Origin: Nitrospirota bacterium
GTDB taxonomy: Bacteria > Nitrospirota > Leptospirillia > Leptospirillales > Leptospirillaceae
Length of the DNA stretch: 64,000 nucleotides
Direction: 5' to 3'
Assembly (NCBI GenBank): GCA_021826965.1
Contig: JAKAYA010000007.1
Span: 1 to 64,000, forward strand
Part shown: piece after piece, positions 18,424 through 27,393 of the stretch
How positions within the stretch are numbered: position 1 is the first letter of the stretch
How the letters are laid out: every line of letters starts with the position of its first letter
Made by a program: the position numbers and the translations under genes
The notes under the pieces: model-generated
Databases searched by the model: none
What the model saw: only the letters and a program-made list of their open reading frames with translations
What the model was told of the DNA's origin: nothing

Positions 18424-20184
18424 TCAGGATCCATTCGAACGGGGCGCCATTTCCGGAGGCCAGCAACGGACGGCTATCTCGTCGAGTGCGGATTCGAGCG
18501 GACAGAGGTCCTTTTTCTCTCCTTCGCGCGTCCGGACAGACACCCGGCCTTCTTCCACTTCACGATCTCCCACGACCCACATTTCGGGAATTTTTTCCAT
18601 CTGGGCTTCCCGAATCTTGAAGCCGATCTTTTCGTTCCGAAAATCCCCTTCCACCCGAACGCCCCTGTCCTTCATCCGGCGCAACACATCCTGTGCGTAT
18701 GGGATATGACGATCCGCTATCGTCATGACGCGCACCTGTTCGGGCGCCAGCCAAAGGGGAAAGGCTCCCGCATAATGTTCGATCAGGATTCCGAAAAACC
18801 GTTCGACCGAACCGAACAGGGCCCGATGAATCATGATCGGACGACGGGGTTCACCGGAATCGTTCCGGTATGTCAGGTCAAACTTCTCCGGCAGGTTGAA
18901 GTCGACCTGAATGGTCGACAACTGCCAGGCCCTGCCAATGGCGTCATGAAATTTGATATCGATTTTCGGGCCGTAAAAGACGCCTTCTCCCGGATCGATC
19001 TCGTAGGGAATACCGGACTCTTCCAGGGCCGTTCGAAGAGCTCCCGTCGCCATCTCCCAGTTCTCGTCGGAGCCGACGGATTTCTCGGGCCGGGTCGACA
19101 GATAGACCGTCCTGTCCGTAAATCCGAAGCGTCCGACCATCTGGTCGACGAGAGCCAGAACCTTTCGGATTTCTCCCGAAAGGTCTTCCGGCTTGCAGAA
19201 GATATGCGCATCGTCCTGCGTGAATCCCCGGACACGCATCAATCCGTGCAGGGTGCCCGAACGCTCGTACCGATAGACGGTTCCCAGTTCTGACAACCGG
19301 ATAGGGAGATCCCGGTAACTCTGGACACTTTCACGGAAGATCAGAATATGAAACGGACAGTTCATGGGTTTCAGCTCGTAAGCCGTCCCTTCCGTTTCCA
19401 TCGGGCGGAACATGCTGTCCTGATAATAGTCCCAGTGGCCGGACTGCATCCATAAGTCCAGACGCGCAATGTGCGGCGTGTAGACATACCGGTAACCGTG
19501 ACGGTCGTGAAGGACTTTCCAGAGGTCCTCCAGAGTCCGGCGAATCTGGCTTCCTTTGGGAAGCCAGAGGACGAGACCCGCCCCCTTTTCGTCGAGCGTG
19601 CGGAAAAGTCCCAGTTCTCGTCCCAGCTTGCGATGATCCCTTCTCTGGACCTCTTCCTGGCGACGGAGGTAATCGGAAAGCTCCGCTTCGCTGTGAAAAG
19701 CCGTTCCGTATATCCGCTGGAGGGAAGGGTTCGACTCCATTCCTTTCCAGTAGGCACTGGAAGTGGAAAGGAGACGGATCGCAGGGATCTCTCCCGTCGT
19801 CGAAATATGTGGTCCCCGGCAAAGGTCCACGAATTCGCCTTGCTCGTAGACCGTGATCTCGGCCTCTTCCGGTATCCCCCGGATCAGTTCGAGCTTGAAA
19901 GGCTCGTTCCGTTCAAGAAAGACCTTTTCGGCTTCCGCGCGACTCACCGGCTTGCGAACAATCGGAAGGTCGGAACGGATCAACGATTTCATCTCGTTTT
20001 CGATCCGCTCGAGATCGTCCGGGGTGAAGGGCCTTTCGTACCGGAAGTCGTAATAGAACCCCTCTTCCGTTGCCGGACCGATCCCCACCTGCGCCGAAGG
20101 GTAAAGCCTCTTTACCGCCTGGGCCAACGTATGTGCCGCGCTGTGCCGGAGCGCCGCGAGAGACTGAGTGCCTTTTTCCGTCAT
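18424..20184 (-). CDS. thrS: threonyl-tRNA synthetase (TGS-less)
   Basis: Editing domain RHSAAHTLAQAVK...VDLCRGPH; class II core PMNCPFHILIF...YRYERSGTLHGLMRVRGFTQDDAHIFC. Confidence 0.95.
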   Translation of the reverse strand: MTEKGTQSLAALRHSAAHTLAQAVKRLYPSAQVGIGPATEEGFYYDFRYERPFTPDDLERIENEMKSLIRSDLPIVRKPVSRAEAEKVFLERNEPFKLELIRGIPEEAEITVYEQGEFVDLCRGPHISTTGEIPAIRLLSTSSAYWKGMESNPSLQRIYGTAFHSEAELSDYLRRQEEVQRRDHRKLGRELGLFRTLDEKGAGLVLWLPKGSQIRRTLEDLWKVLHDRHGYRYVYTPHIARLDLWMQSGHWDYYQDSMFRPMETEGTAYELKPMNCPFHILIFRESVQSYRDLPIRLSELGTVYRYERSGTLHGLMRVRGFTQDDAHIFCKPEDLSGEIRKVLALVDQMVGRFGFTDRTVYLSTRPEKSVGSDENWEMATGALRTALEESGIPYEIDPGEGVFYGPKIDIKFHDAIGRAWQLSTIQVDFNLPEKFDLTYRNDSGEPRRPIMIHRALFGSVERFFGILIEHYAGAFPLWLAPEQVRVMTIADRHIPYAQDVLRRMKDRGVRVEGDFRNEKIGFKIREAQMEKIPEMWVVGDREVEEGRVSVRTREGEKKDLCPLESALDEIAVRCWPPEMAPRSNGS

Positions 20185-20346
20185 GCTTTTCGCGTTCCTG
20201 TCCCTTTCCGTTCCTTATCCAGCGGGATCTTCCGCACGGCACCGACGGTTCCGTGCAAATACCCTGAACATGGAGAATCTTATAAAGATATTGAATGACA
20301 ACAATGATGTCAAACATGTCCTCTCTTCCATCTTCCCGGGGACCCC

Positions 20347-23300
20347 TCAGAGCTTTTCCTGAACGATCAGACGGACCAGCTCCGACGAAAACTCCGATTC
20401 GACAGTCCGAAGGGCCGACACAGACCCGACTCCACGCGTTTTCAGCTCATGGATCTTGCGATGAAGAACTCCGGCGGGAAGAGACGAGAGGCCATGGTCT
20501 TCCAGAAACCGGGTATTTGGGCAATCTTCCAGAGTCAGGCGGTACCGGGAACTTTCGAGGAGCGTGCTGGAATGCGTCATCCTCCAGTGCAGAGCCAGGG
20601 CTCCGAGGGCGGTTCGGGGAATATGGATGGGCGAGAACCGGGAAAAATGTCCGCACCATTCCGCCACGTTCATCGCCGGCATAGGAGTGGCCAGGAAAAA
20701 TCCCTGGCCAAAATGAGCTCCCAGGAAAGAGGCGATCTCGACCTGTTCAAGAAATTCCAGACCTTCGACCACGACGCTCATGTCCAGATCACGCCCCAAC
20801 TGGACCAGCATTCCAATAAAGCTGACCGTGCGATAGGGATCCGTCCGGGCATTGCGGATCAGACTCTGGTCGATCTTGACAGCCTCGAACGGGAGACTCC
20901 TCAGACGTTCAAGACTGCTGTAGCCTGAACCCAGATCGTCCATCACGATATGGACTCCCAGCCGGGAAAGGTCCTGCAACGACATGACAAATGCGTTGTT
21001 CATCTCCATCTGCAAGCTTTCGAGCAATTCGAGATACAGACGATTCGGCGATACTCCATTCTTTCGAAGAGTCTCGCGAAGCCGCGATAGAAAATCCGGC
21101 TGAGTGAGGACGAACGGAGGGGCATTGACGGAAAGTCCCAGATTCAAACCGCCGGCTTCCCATTTCCGAAGATCGGACAGGGCCAGGGAGAGCCCGTGCC
21201 AAAAAAGTCGGTCGAGTTCCTGCTCCCCCAGAACCCCGATGAATTGACCCGGCAAGACCGTCTGACCGTCTTCCATTTCCAGTCGGGCAAGCGCTTCCAC
21301 CTTAGGTGAAAATCCCCCCATAAGATTGATCACAGGCTGATAGACCATACGGAGCCCTCCGGAGAAAAGGCGGTCCCGCCAGCGGCGGGACGTGACTTCC
21401 GGAAATATCGGCAAAAGCCCCGGTCTGGAAAGAAGCAGCGTGCCCCGCCTGGAAAGACCTTCACAGAACTGACGCATCCAGTCGGATTCGAACTGTCCCG
21501 GATATTCACCGCTCAGATGGAGCACATAGGCGATTTTTCCGTGAACATCGAAAACGGGAATGGCGACGGCACTCCGGATCCCCATTTTCTGATAAAGCGT
21601 CCACCACGGTTTGAGTCTTGGATCGGAAACGGCAACGGGGGAGCTCGTGATTCGCCCGTCGAGCCAGGCCATCGGAAGGAGGCCTCTCCCGGCAGGACGG
21701 GTCGTGTCCAGAACCGGTGGATCTCCTCCTGTCGTCAGAAAACCCTGATATTCCTCCGGAATCCGGTGGCTGAAAACAGGCACGAACACACCTTCCCGAT
21801 CGGGACGGAACAGGATGACCGTCTTGATTCCGGGCAATTGTCCAAGCCTCTCCATTTCCTCTCCGATGACATCCGTCATCAGAGATCCCGTCGAGGGAAG
21901 ATTCCGGCCCAAGAGGGAATGGTAAGCCTCCATCGTCCATTCCAGTCCCTTGAACTGTCCTTCTGTGGCATCTTTCAGACGGGCGAGCAGGATGGACAGA
22001 AGGCCGACTTTTTCTTCCTGGGGAAACGAAGACCGGAGCACCTTTTCCTGAAAGAATCTCTGAAAATGACGAAAGGATTCGTCGATCTGGGACCGGTCCA
22101 CACCAACAAAGGAATGGGTCCGTCCCATCGACTGACCATGCATAAAAACGGTCTCCCGGGAGACCGGTATCGAAAGGATCAGGCTTAAATGGTCGTTCAG
22201 GCTTTCCTCCAGGTACCTCATCTCTTCCGGAGAAACCCGATCGATGATCGCGCTGATTCCGGGCATCGCCCGGAGATTTTCATAGAATTCCCGGCCGAAT
22301 CCTTCGGTGACAGAAAGCCGGAAGGATTCGGTCCGCTCCAGAATTTGAGCGGATTCCGCACCATAGGGATCAAGGCCATACGCCGGAGCCCTTTCTCCCG
22401 TCACTTCCCCTGACTCCCAGCGTTTCCACCAGACCGGCCGGTCGTTCTTGTGAATCTTCGAACTATAGAGGGCGTTGTCGGCCCGGCGCAAAAGGAGATC
22501 CGGATCGTCTCCGTCCAACGGATACAAGGCGACCCCGGCCGACAGATCCAGATTCGCGAGTTGGCCTTCCCCGAGAGAGAAAGGGGTCAGAACGATGGAA
22601 CGAATCCGTTCGAAGACGGGGGCGAGGTCTTCCGGGCCCCCAAGACCTTCCAGAACCAGGACGAACTCGTCCCCTCCCATTCGGGCCAGAAGCTCGCCTT
22701 CCCTCCGGATCTGCCGGAACCGCTCCGCCAGCTGACGCAGGACCAGATCCCCCGCCGCATGCCCGTTCTGGTCGTTCAGGGTCTTGAAGTTGTCCAGATC
22801 CAGCATGCAAACGGCCATCAGGGTCCCCGTCCTGCGGGCTCGCCCGACAGCCCCACCCAACCCGTCTTCGAGACTCAGACGGTTGGGAAGACCTGTCAGA
22901 GGATCCAGGCGCGCCCGGAGAGATTCCCGCTCCACCTGATCGGCGAGTTTTTCCCGAAGGGCGAAGTCGGAAAGGCTGTGCCCCAACAACCTCGCGATTC
23001 GCCGGCAGTGTTCCCGCACGTCGGGCTCCAGCGCCCATTCTTTTCCGGACGCCAGAAACAGGATCATATCCGGAACTCCGTCACGGGAAACGGGAACGGC
23101 GATACCCGTTTTCCAGTGATTCGCCGCAAAAAGGGTCCGTTCCGACCTGACGAGATCTCCCGGAAAACGAACGACGACTATTTCGCCTTTTGTCCTGCAG
23201 CGAAATACCAGAGATTGCTCACGACCGACGGCGTTCACCACGAATTGTCCGATCGCATCGGCTCCGGCGCCTGCCCGGGCCAGATCCCGGAAACCTCCAT

Positions 23301-23919
23301 CCGGACCGGGTTCACCGATCCAGGCTGCATCGAAAAGCTCTCCACGGACAAGCGTCTGGCAAAGGCCCTGAAGGAGAAGTCCCGGCTCCCGGGAAGGGAG
23401 GAGCTCCTCCACGGCGGGAACGAGAGAAACATAGAGATTCTCGAGGAGGTGGAAGCTTCTCTGAAGATCGAGACGCAACAATCCGGCGCCGATCTCACAA
23501 ACGATGGTCTCCAGAAAAAGCGGTATCTCTCCGGATATCTCCGGACCATCGAGACAAACGACCAGAAGTCCTTGGACTCTGGCCCTCAGGAAGACTGGCA
23601 GAAAACAGGATCCGCTGCCGGACGGCAGGACTCCGCAAATCTCTTTCCCTTCTATCCAGGCGTTTTCAGCCAGGTCCTTTCCCTCCGGAAAATCTTTCCG
23701 CCCGAAAAAGACTTCCCATACTCCCGTCGGTTCGCGGGCTCCGGCCCAGACGCTTCGGACACCGGCAAGCTTTTCCAGGAGACCGCAGGTTTCTTTGTAG
23801 AGGACCATCGTGTCCGGAGCTTGCGCCGAAATGCGCACGCATGCGGCAAGCGTCTTCAGAAGGGTATCCGAGGGGAATTCCGAATTTCTGGAAGGACGGC
23901 GCGGTTCCGGAATGCTCAC
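20347..23919 (-). CDS. multidomain c-di-GMP protein: GAF-like x2, GGDEF, globin-like sensor, GAF-like, EAL
   Basis: ARMGGDEFVLVLEGL; globin-sensor-like FYENLRAMPGISAIIDRVSPEE...GRTHSFVGV; EAL KVEALARLE, ELLES, DDLGSGYSSL, KIDQSL, VVVEGLE. GTG start overlaps the thiD stop (GTGA). Confidence 0.88.
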   Translation of the reverse strand: MSIPEPRRPSRNSEFPSDTLLKTLAACVRISAQAPDTMVLYKETCGLLEKLAGVRSVWAGAREPTGVWEVFFGRKDFPEGKDLAENAWIEGKEICGVLPSGSGSCFLPVFLRARVQGLLVVCLDGPEISGEIPLFLETIVCEIGAGLLRLDLQRSFHLLENLYVSLVPAVEELLPSREPGLLLQGLCQTLVRGELFDAAWIGEPGPDGGFRDLARAGAGADAIGQFVVNAVGREQSLVFRCRTKGEIVVVRFPGDLVRSERTLFAANHWKTGIAVPVSRDGVPDMILFLASGKEWALEPDVREHCRRIARLLGHSLSDFALREKLADQVERESLRARLDPLTGLPNRLSLEDGLGGAVGRARRTGTLMAVCMLDLDNFKTLNDQNGHAAGDLVLRQLAERFRQIRREGELLARMGGDEFVLVLEGLGGPEDLAPVFERIRSIVLTPFSLGEGQLANLDLSAGVALYPLDGDDPDLLLRRADNALYSSKIHKNDRPVWWKRWESGEVTGERAPAYGLDPYGAESAQILERTESFRLSVTEGFGREFYENLRAMPGISAIIDRVSPEEMRYLEESLNDHLSLILSIPVSRETVFMHGQSMGRTHSFVGVDRSQIDESFRHFQRFFQEKVLRSSFPQEEKVGLLSILLARLKDATEGQFKGLEWTMEAYHSLLGRNLPSTGSLMTDVIGEEMERLGQLPGIKTVILFRPDREGVFVPVFSHRIPEEYQGFLTTGGDPPVLDTTRPAGRGLLPMAWLDGRITSSPVAVSDPRLKPWWTLYQKMGIRSAVAIPVFDVHGKIAYVLHLSGEYPGQFESDWMRQFCEGLSRRGTLLLSRPGLLPIFPEVTSRRWRDRLFSGGLRMVYQPVINLMGGFSPKVEALARLEMEDGQTVLPGQFIGVLGEQELDRLFWHGLSLALSDLRKWEAGGLNLGLSVNAPPFVLTQPDFLSRLRETLRKNGVSPNRLYLELLESLQMEMNNAFVMSLQDLSRLGVHIVMDDLGSGYSSLERLRSLPFEAVKIDQSLIRNARTDPYRTVSFIGMLVQLGRDLDMSVVVEGLEFLEQVEIASFLGAHFGQGFFLATPMPAMNVAEWCGHFSRFSPIHIPRTALGALALHWRMTHSSTLLESSRYRLTLEDCPNTRFLEDHGLSSLPAGVLHRKIHELKTRGVGSVSALRTVESEFSSELVRLIVQEKL

Positions 23920-24779
23920 GTGCAGTCGTCCTCTTTCGAAAAAATGACGGATGCGGATCTTTCGTGCGGAGGAAGAAACACAGCGTCCAATGTCCGGCGG
24001 GGACCTCCCGGGCGTCTGATTTCCCGATCCAGCGCCGATTGGAAGATTTCTCGTGCCTGACGCACGACAGTCGCCCAAGAAGACTCGGGAGCCATGACCC
24101 GACAACCTGTCAGAAGGGATGCCAGCGTACAACCACCTCCGTGAAGGGCAGAAACCGGCAAGGAAGGATACGTCAGCTCCAGGATTTCCTCCCGAGTCAC
24201 GAAAAGATCGATCTTCTCCTTTCCTCCGCCGTGTCCGCCTTTCAGGTAGACGGCGCCTCCCCCGAAGCGGAACAGGATTTCTTCCGCCGCACCGCGCATG
24301 TCCTCCTTGTTCGAGAGGATCTCCCGACCAAGGAGGGCCGAAGCCTCCGGAAGATTCGGAGTCACAAGGGAGACATGCGGAAAAATCCGGTGGGCCATTG
24401 CCTGAAAAGAATCCGGATCCTGAAACGGATCTCCCGAACCGAAGCGGAAAATCGGATCGAGTACGACCGGTATTCCGGAAGAAATTGCGTCTGACAAAGA
24501 CAGAAATTCCGTGATCAGGGTTTCAGGCAAAAGGCCAACCTTGATAGCCGCCGGACGTTCGACGTCCAGAAGCGCCTGGAGCATTTCCCGAAACACGTCC
24601 GTCGATACGGGAACCACCCGTCGGACTTCACGGATATTCTGGGCAGTCAGAGACGTCGGAATTCCCTTCGCCATGACGCCCAATGCAGAAAGGACGCGGA
24701 GGTCCTGGTGCAGACCGGCCCCCCCCGAAGGATCCACTCCGGCCAGAACCCAAATCGAATCGGGAGACGACTCCGGCAT
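23916..24779 (-). CDS. thiD: hydroxymethylpyrimidine/phosphomethylpyrimidine kinase
   Basis: GVDPSGGAGLHQDLRVLSALGVMAKGIPTSLTAQN, LHGGGCTLASLL. Confidence 0.92.
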   Translation of the reverse strand: MPESSPDSIWVLAGVDPSGGAGLHQDLRVLSALGVMAKGIPTSLTAQNIREVRRVVPVSTDVFREMLQALLDVERPAAIKVGLLPETLITEFLSLSDAISSGIPVVLDPIFRFGSGDPFQDPDSFQAMAHRIFPHVSLVTPNLPEASALLGREILSNKEDMRGAAEEILFRFGGGAVYLKGGHGGGKEKIDLFVTREEILELTYPSLPVSALHGGGCTLASLLTGCRVMAPESSWATVVRQAREIFQSALDREIRRPGGPRRTLDAVFLPPHERSASVIFSKEDDCT

Positions 24780-24780
24780 G

Positions 24781-25668
24781 CTAGTGCCCCGACAAGGGGA
24801 GTCGAATCCAGTCTTCGTCAGAAAGAAGCATAGGATTGATGTGATTTCCGTCCAGAACTGCGCCGTAATGAAACACCGGACCGGTCACCCGCCCCGTATG
24901 ACCGAGATGGCCGATCAACGATCCTCGCCGCACGATATCTCCGGAGCGCACCCGAAAATCCCGGAGGTGGAGGTATTCGGTGAACAGGCCGCCACCGTGA
25001 TCCACGATCACCATGTTTCCGTCGTAATAGAAACGGCCGGCCAGAACCACTCTTCCATCGTTTGCCGCCACAATGGGAGTCCCTTCGGATGCGTCGATGT
25101 CTTCTCCCAGATGGCGGGACATAGGCTTTCCGTTCAGGATCCGGATCGCTCCGAAATCATGGGTCACACGCCCATTGAGCGGGAGGATGAAGGGTCCGGA
25201 AATCAAAAGAGAGGTGCGTCGGGCGAGCACAGCATGGATGGCCAGGCTTTCCCGGCGGATACGGGCCAGGAGCTGCGGGGGGGGAGTCACGTAACGGGAA
25301 CGAACGTGCAGCCTGGACAACAGAAACTTCCTGGGAACGACCCGGACCGTCACAGTTTCGCCGGTCTCGATCACCTTCAGAGAATACCCCCCCGGTTTCT
25401 GGGCCAGATCGATCCCCAGAACAAGGAGGCGGGTTCCGGAACCAAATCCCTGGAAAGGCCCCCTTCCTTCTCGCCGCATCCTCTCCAGGGGTATTTTCCG
25501 GTCAAGGAAAAGGATGTTCCTTCCCTTGGATCCGGGGGGCTCGCTCACCAGAAAAAAGCCTCCCTGCACAACGTCTATCGTGCGGTTATCCGTCCGGGCT
25601 CCTGCGGAAAATGCGGAAAGGAAAAGCAAACCCAGCGAAACGACCACCAGGATAAATGATCGGACCAT
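24781..25668 (-). CDS. M23/LytM-type peptidase
   Basis: Signal peptide; RHLGEDIDASEGTPIVAANDGRVVLAGRFYYDGNMVIVDHGGGLFTEYLHL. Confidence 0.9.
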   Translation of the reverse strand: MVRSFILVVVSLGLLFLSAFSAGARTDNRTIDVVQGGFFLVSEPPGSKGRNILFLDRKIPLERMRREGRGPFQGFGSGTRLLVLGIDLAQKPGGYSLKVIETGETVTVRVVPRKFLLSRLHVRSRYVTPPPQLLARIRRESLAIHAVLARRTSLLISGPFILPLNGRVTHDFGAIRILNGKPMSRHLGEDIDASEGTPIVAANDGRVVLAGRFYYDGNMVIVDHGGGLFTEYLHLRDFRVRSGDIVRRGSLIGHLGHTGRVTGPVFHYGAVLDGNHINPMLLSDEDWIRLPLSGH

Positions 25669-26315
25669 CACGAACGGAGATCCCCCTGTCTGGACCAGCA
25701 TCGTCGCAGGGAAAACGCCCGGGAGCGCACGTCTTCCTCATAGGCCAGTGCACCCATGACGGCAAAACCGGACGCTCCGGCCGACCACACCTCCGGAATT
25801 CCACCTTCGGCTATCCCTCCGATCGCCAGGACCGGCAAGGGGACGGAACCCGCCACTTCTTTCAGGAGAACCGGTCCTGGAGGAACCCCGTAAGGACGTT
25901 TGGAAGGGGTGTCGAAGACCGGTCCGGCGATCAGATAGTCTGCCCCTTCGGAAAACGCCTTCCGAGCCGCCTTGAGCGAATGGCAGGAGACCCCCAGTCG
26001 AAGGGCCGGAGCACGGTCCCGCAAGCGCTCCAGAGGGATGTGGTCTTCCGGCAGATGAAGACCCCAGGCACCGGCTTCCAGTGCGACATCCAGACGTGAA
26101 TTGATGATCAGGGGAAAACCCGAAGGGAGGGAGTCCGCAAGAAGAATTGCGATGTCAAAAATTTCCCGGGCGCTTCCTTCCTTCCTCCGCACCTGAATCG
26201 ATGTCACACCTCCGGCCACCGCGTCCAGCGCCCTCTGGACCAACGGCTTGACCGGAATGTCTTCGGGAGTGACATACATCAATGGAAACAGGGGAGACAC
26301 AAGACTTTTGATCAT
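25668..26315 (-). CDS. thiE: thiamine-phosphate synthase
   Basis: VTSIQVRRKEGSAREIFDIA, LIINSRLDVALEAGAWGLHLPED, GADYLIAGPVFDTPSK, AIGGI. Confidence 0.9.
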   Translation of the reverse strand: MIKSLVSPLFPLMYVTPEDIPVKPLVQRALDAVAGGVTSIQVRRKEGSAREIFDIAILLADSLPSGFPLIINSRLDVALEAGAWGLHLPEDHIPLERLRDRAPALRLGVSCHSLKAARKAFSEGADYLIAGPVFDTPSKRPYGVPPGPVLLKEVAGSVPLPVLAIGGIAEGGIPEVWSAGASGFAVMGALAYEEDVRSRAFSLRRCWSRQGDLRS

Positions 26316-26317
26316 TT

Positions 26318-27142
26318 TCAGGGAGCAGTTCCATGGGCAGGGGAAGAGATCATCCCGTCCAACGGGGACGATGCATTGGCATAAAGTTTTCGAGACATGC
26401 GACCCGCCAGGAAGGCGGCTCTTCCGGCCTCGACTCCCAGACGCATCGCGTGTGCCATCAGGACAGGGTCCTTCGCTTCCGCAATGGCCGTGTTCATAAG
26501 AACGCCTGCACAGCCCATCTCCATGGCAATGGCCGCGTCGGAAGCGGTTCCGACCCCCGCATCGACGATCACCGGCACGCCGACCGTTTCCTGGATGATC
26601 CGGATGTTGTAGGGGTTGCGGATACCCAGTCCGGAACCGATCGGAGCCGCGAGCGGCATCACGGCCGGGCAGCCGGCGTCTTCCAGCTTTTTCGCAATGA
26701 TCGGATCGTCACTGGTATAAGGGAACACGACAAAACCTTCCTTCACGAGAACCCGGGCGGCTTCGACGAGACCCACGACATCCGGGAAGAGGGTCCGGGG
26801 GTCACCAATCACCTCCAGCTTCACCATGTCGGAAATTCCTGCAGCCCGGGCCAGTCGGGCATACCTGAGGGCCTCCTCGACGGTATAACATCCCGCGGTG
26901 TTGGGAAGAATCTTGAAGTTGTCCGGCGGCAAATAGTCCAGAAGATTGGGCTCGTCCTTCCGAAGGATGTTGACGCGACGGACGGCGACCGTCACCACAT
27001 CCGCACCAGAGGCCAGAATAGCCTCACGCGTCTCTTCAAAAGACTTGTATTTCCCCGTTCCGACCCACAGTCGGGAACTGAATCGGATATTCCCGATCCG
27101 GAGGCTGTCTTCACGCTGGAGTTTCGCTGCCGATGTTTCCAT
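26318..27142 (-). CDS. thiG: thiazole synthase
   Basis: [34 protein letters not shown]...[24 protein letters not shown]...[29 protein letters not shown]. Confidence 0.95.
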   Translation of the reverse strand: METSAAKLQREDSLRIGNIRFSSRLWVGTGKYKSFEETREAILASGADVVTVAVRRVNILRKDEPNLLDYLPPDNFKILPNTAGCYTVEEALRYARLARAAGISDMVKLEVIGDPRTLFPDVVGLVEAARVLVKEGFVVFPYTSDDPIIAKKLEDAGCPAVMPLAAPIGSGLGIRNPYNIRIIQETVGVPVIVDAGVGTASDAAIAMEMGCAGVLMNTAIAEAKDPVLMAHAMRLGVEAGRAAFLAGRMSRKLYANASSPLDGMISSPAHGTAP

Positions 27143-27393
27143 TGCTCCATGTCCCCTTTCATGCCGTCCCGACAGGGACGGAAAATCCGTTCATCCGAGC
27201 TTTTATTTTACAGCCGTCCAGGGGAGCTCTACAAGGCCGGAGGTCCTTCCCGGAAAAACGGAGCCTGACCTGAGAAGATTCGGGTGATGGTCTGGAAGTC
27301 CGATCTGTATTAGAATGAACAGACAACCGATTCAAATGCCGTCTTCATCACCGACAGACATGAATAATTCAGGATCCAGGGGGCGCTGAACTC

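Noticed and set aside
22450-24060. 536-aa plus-strand ORF (also 23190-24494)
   Set aside because: Antisense shadow of the GGDEF/EAL and thiD genes.
27143-27393. TPP riboswitch upstream of thiG (a CTGAGA is present on plus)
   Set aside because: The CTGAGA lies on the acs strand and is not followed by the rest of the aptamer; nothing matching on minus.
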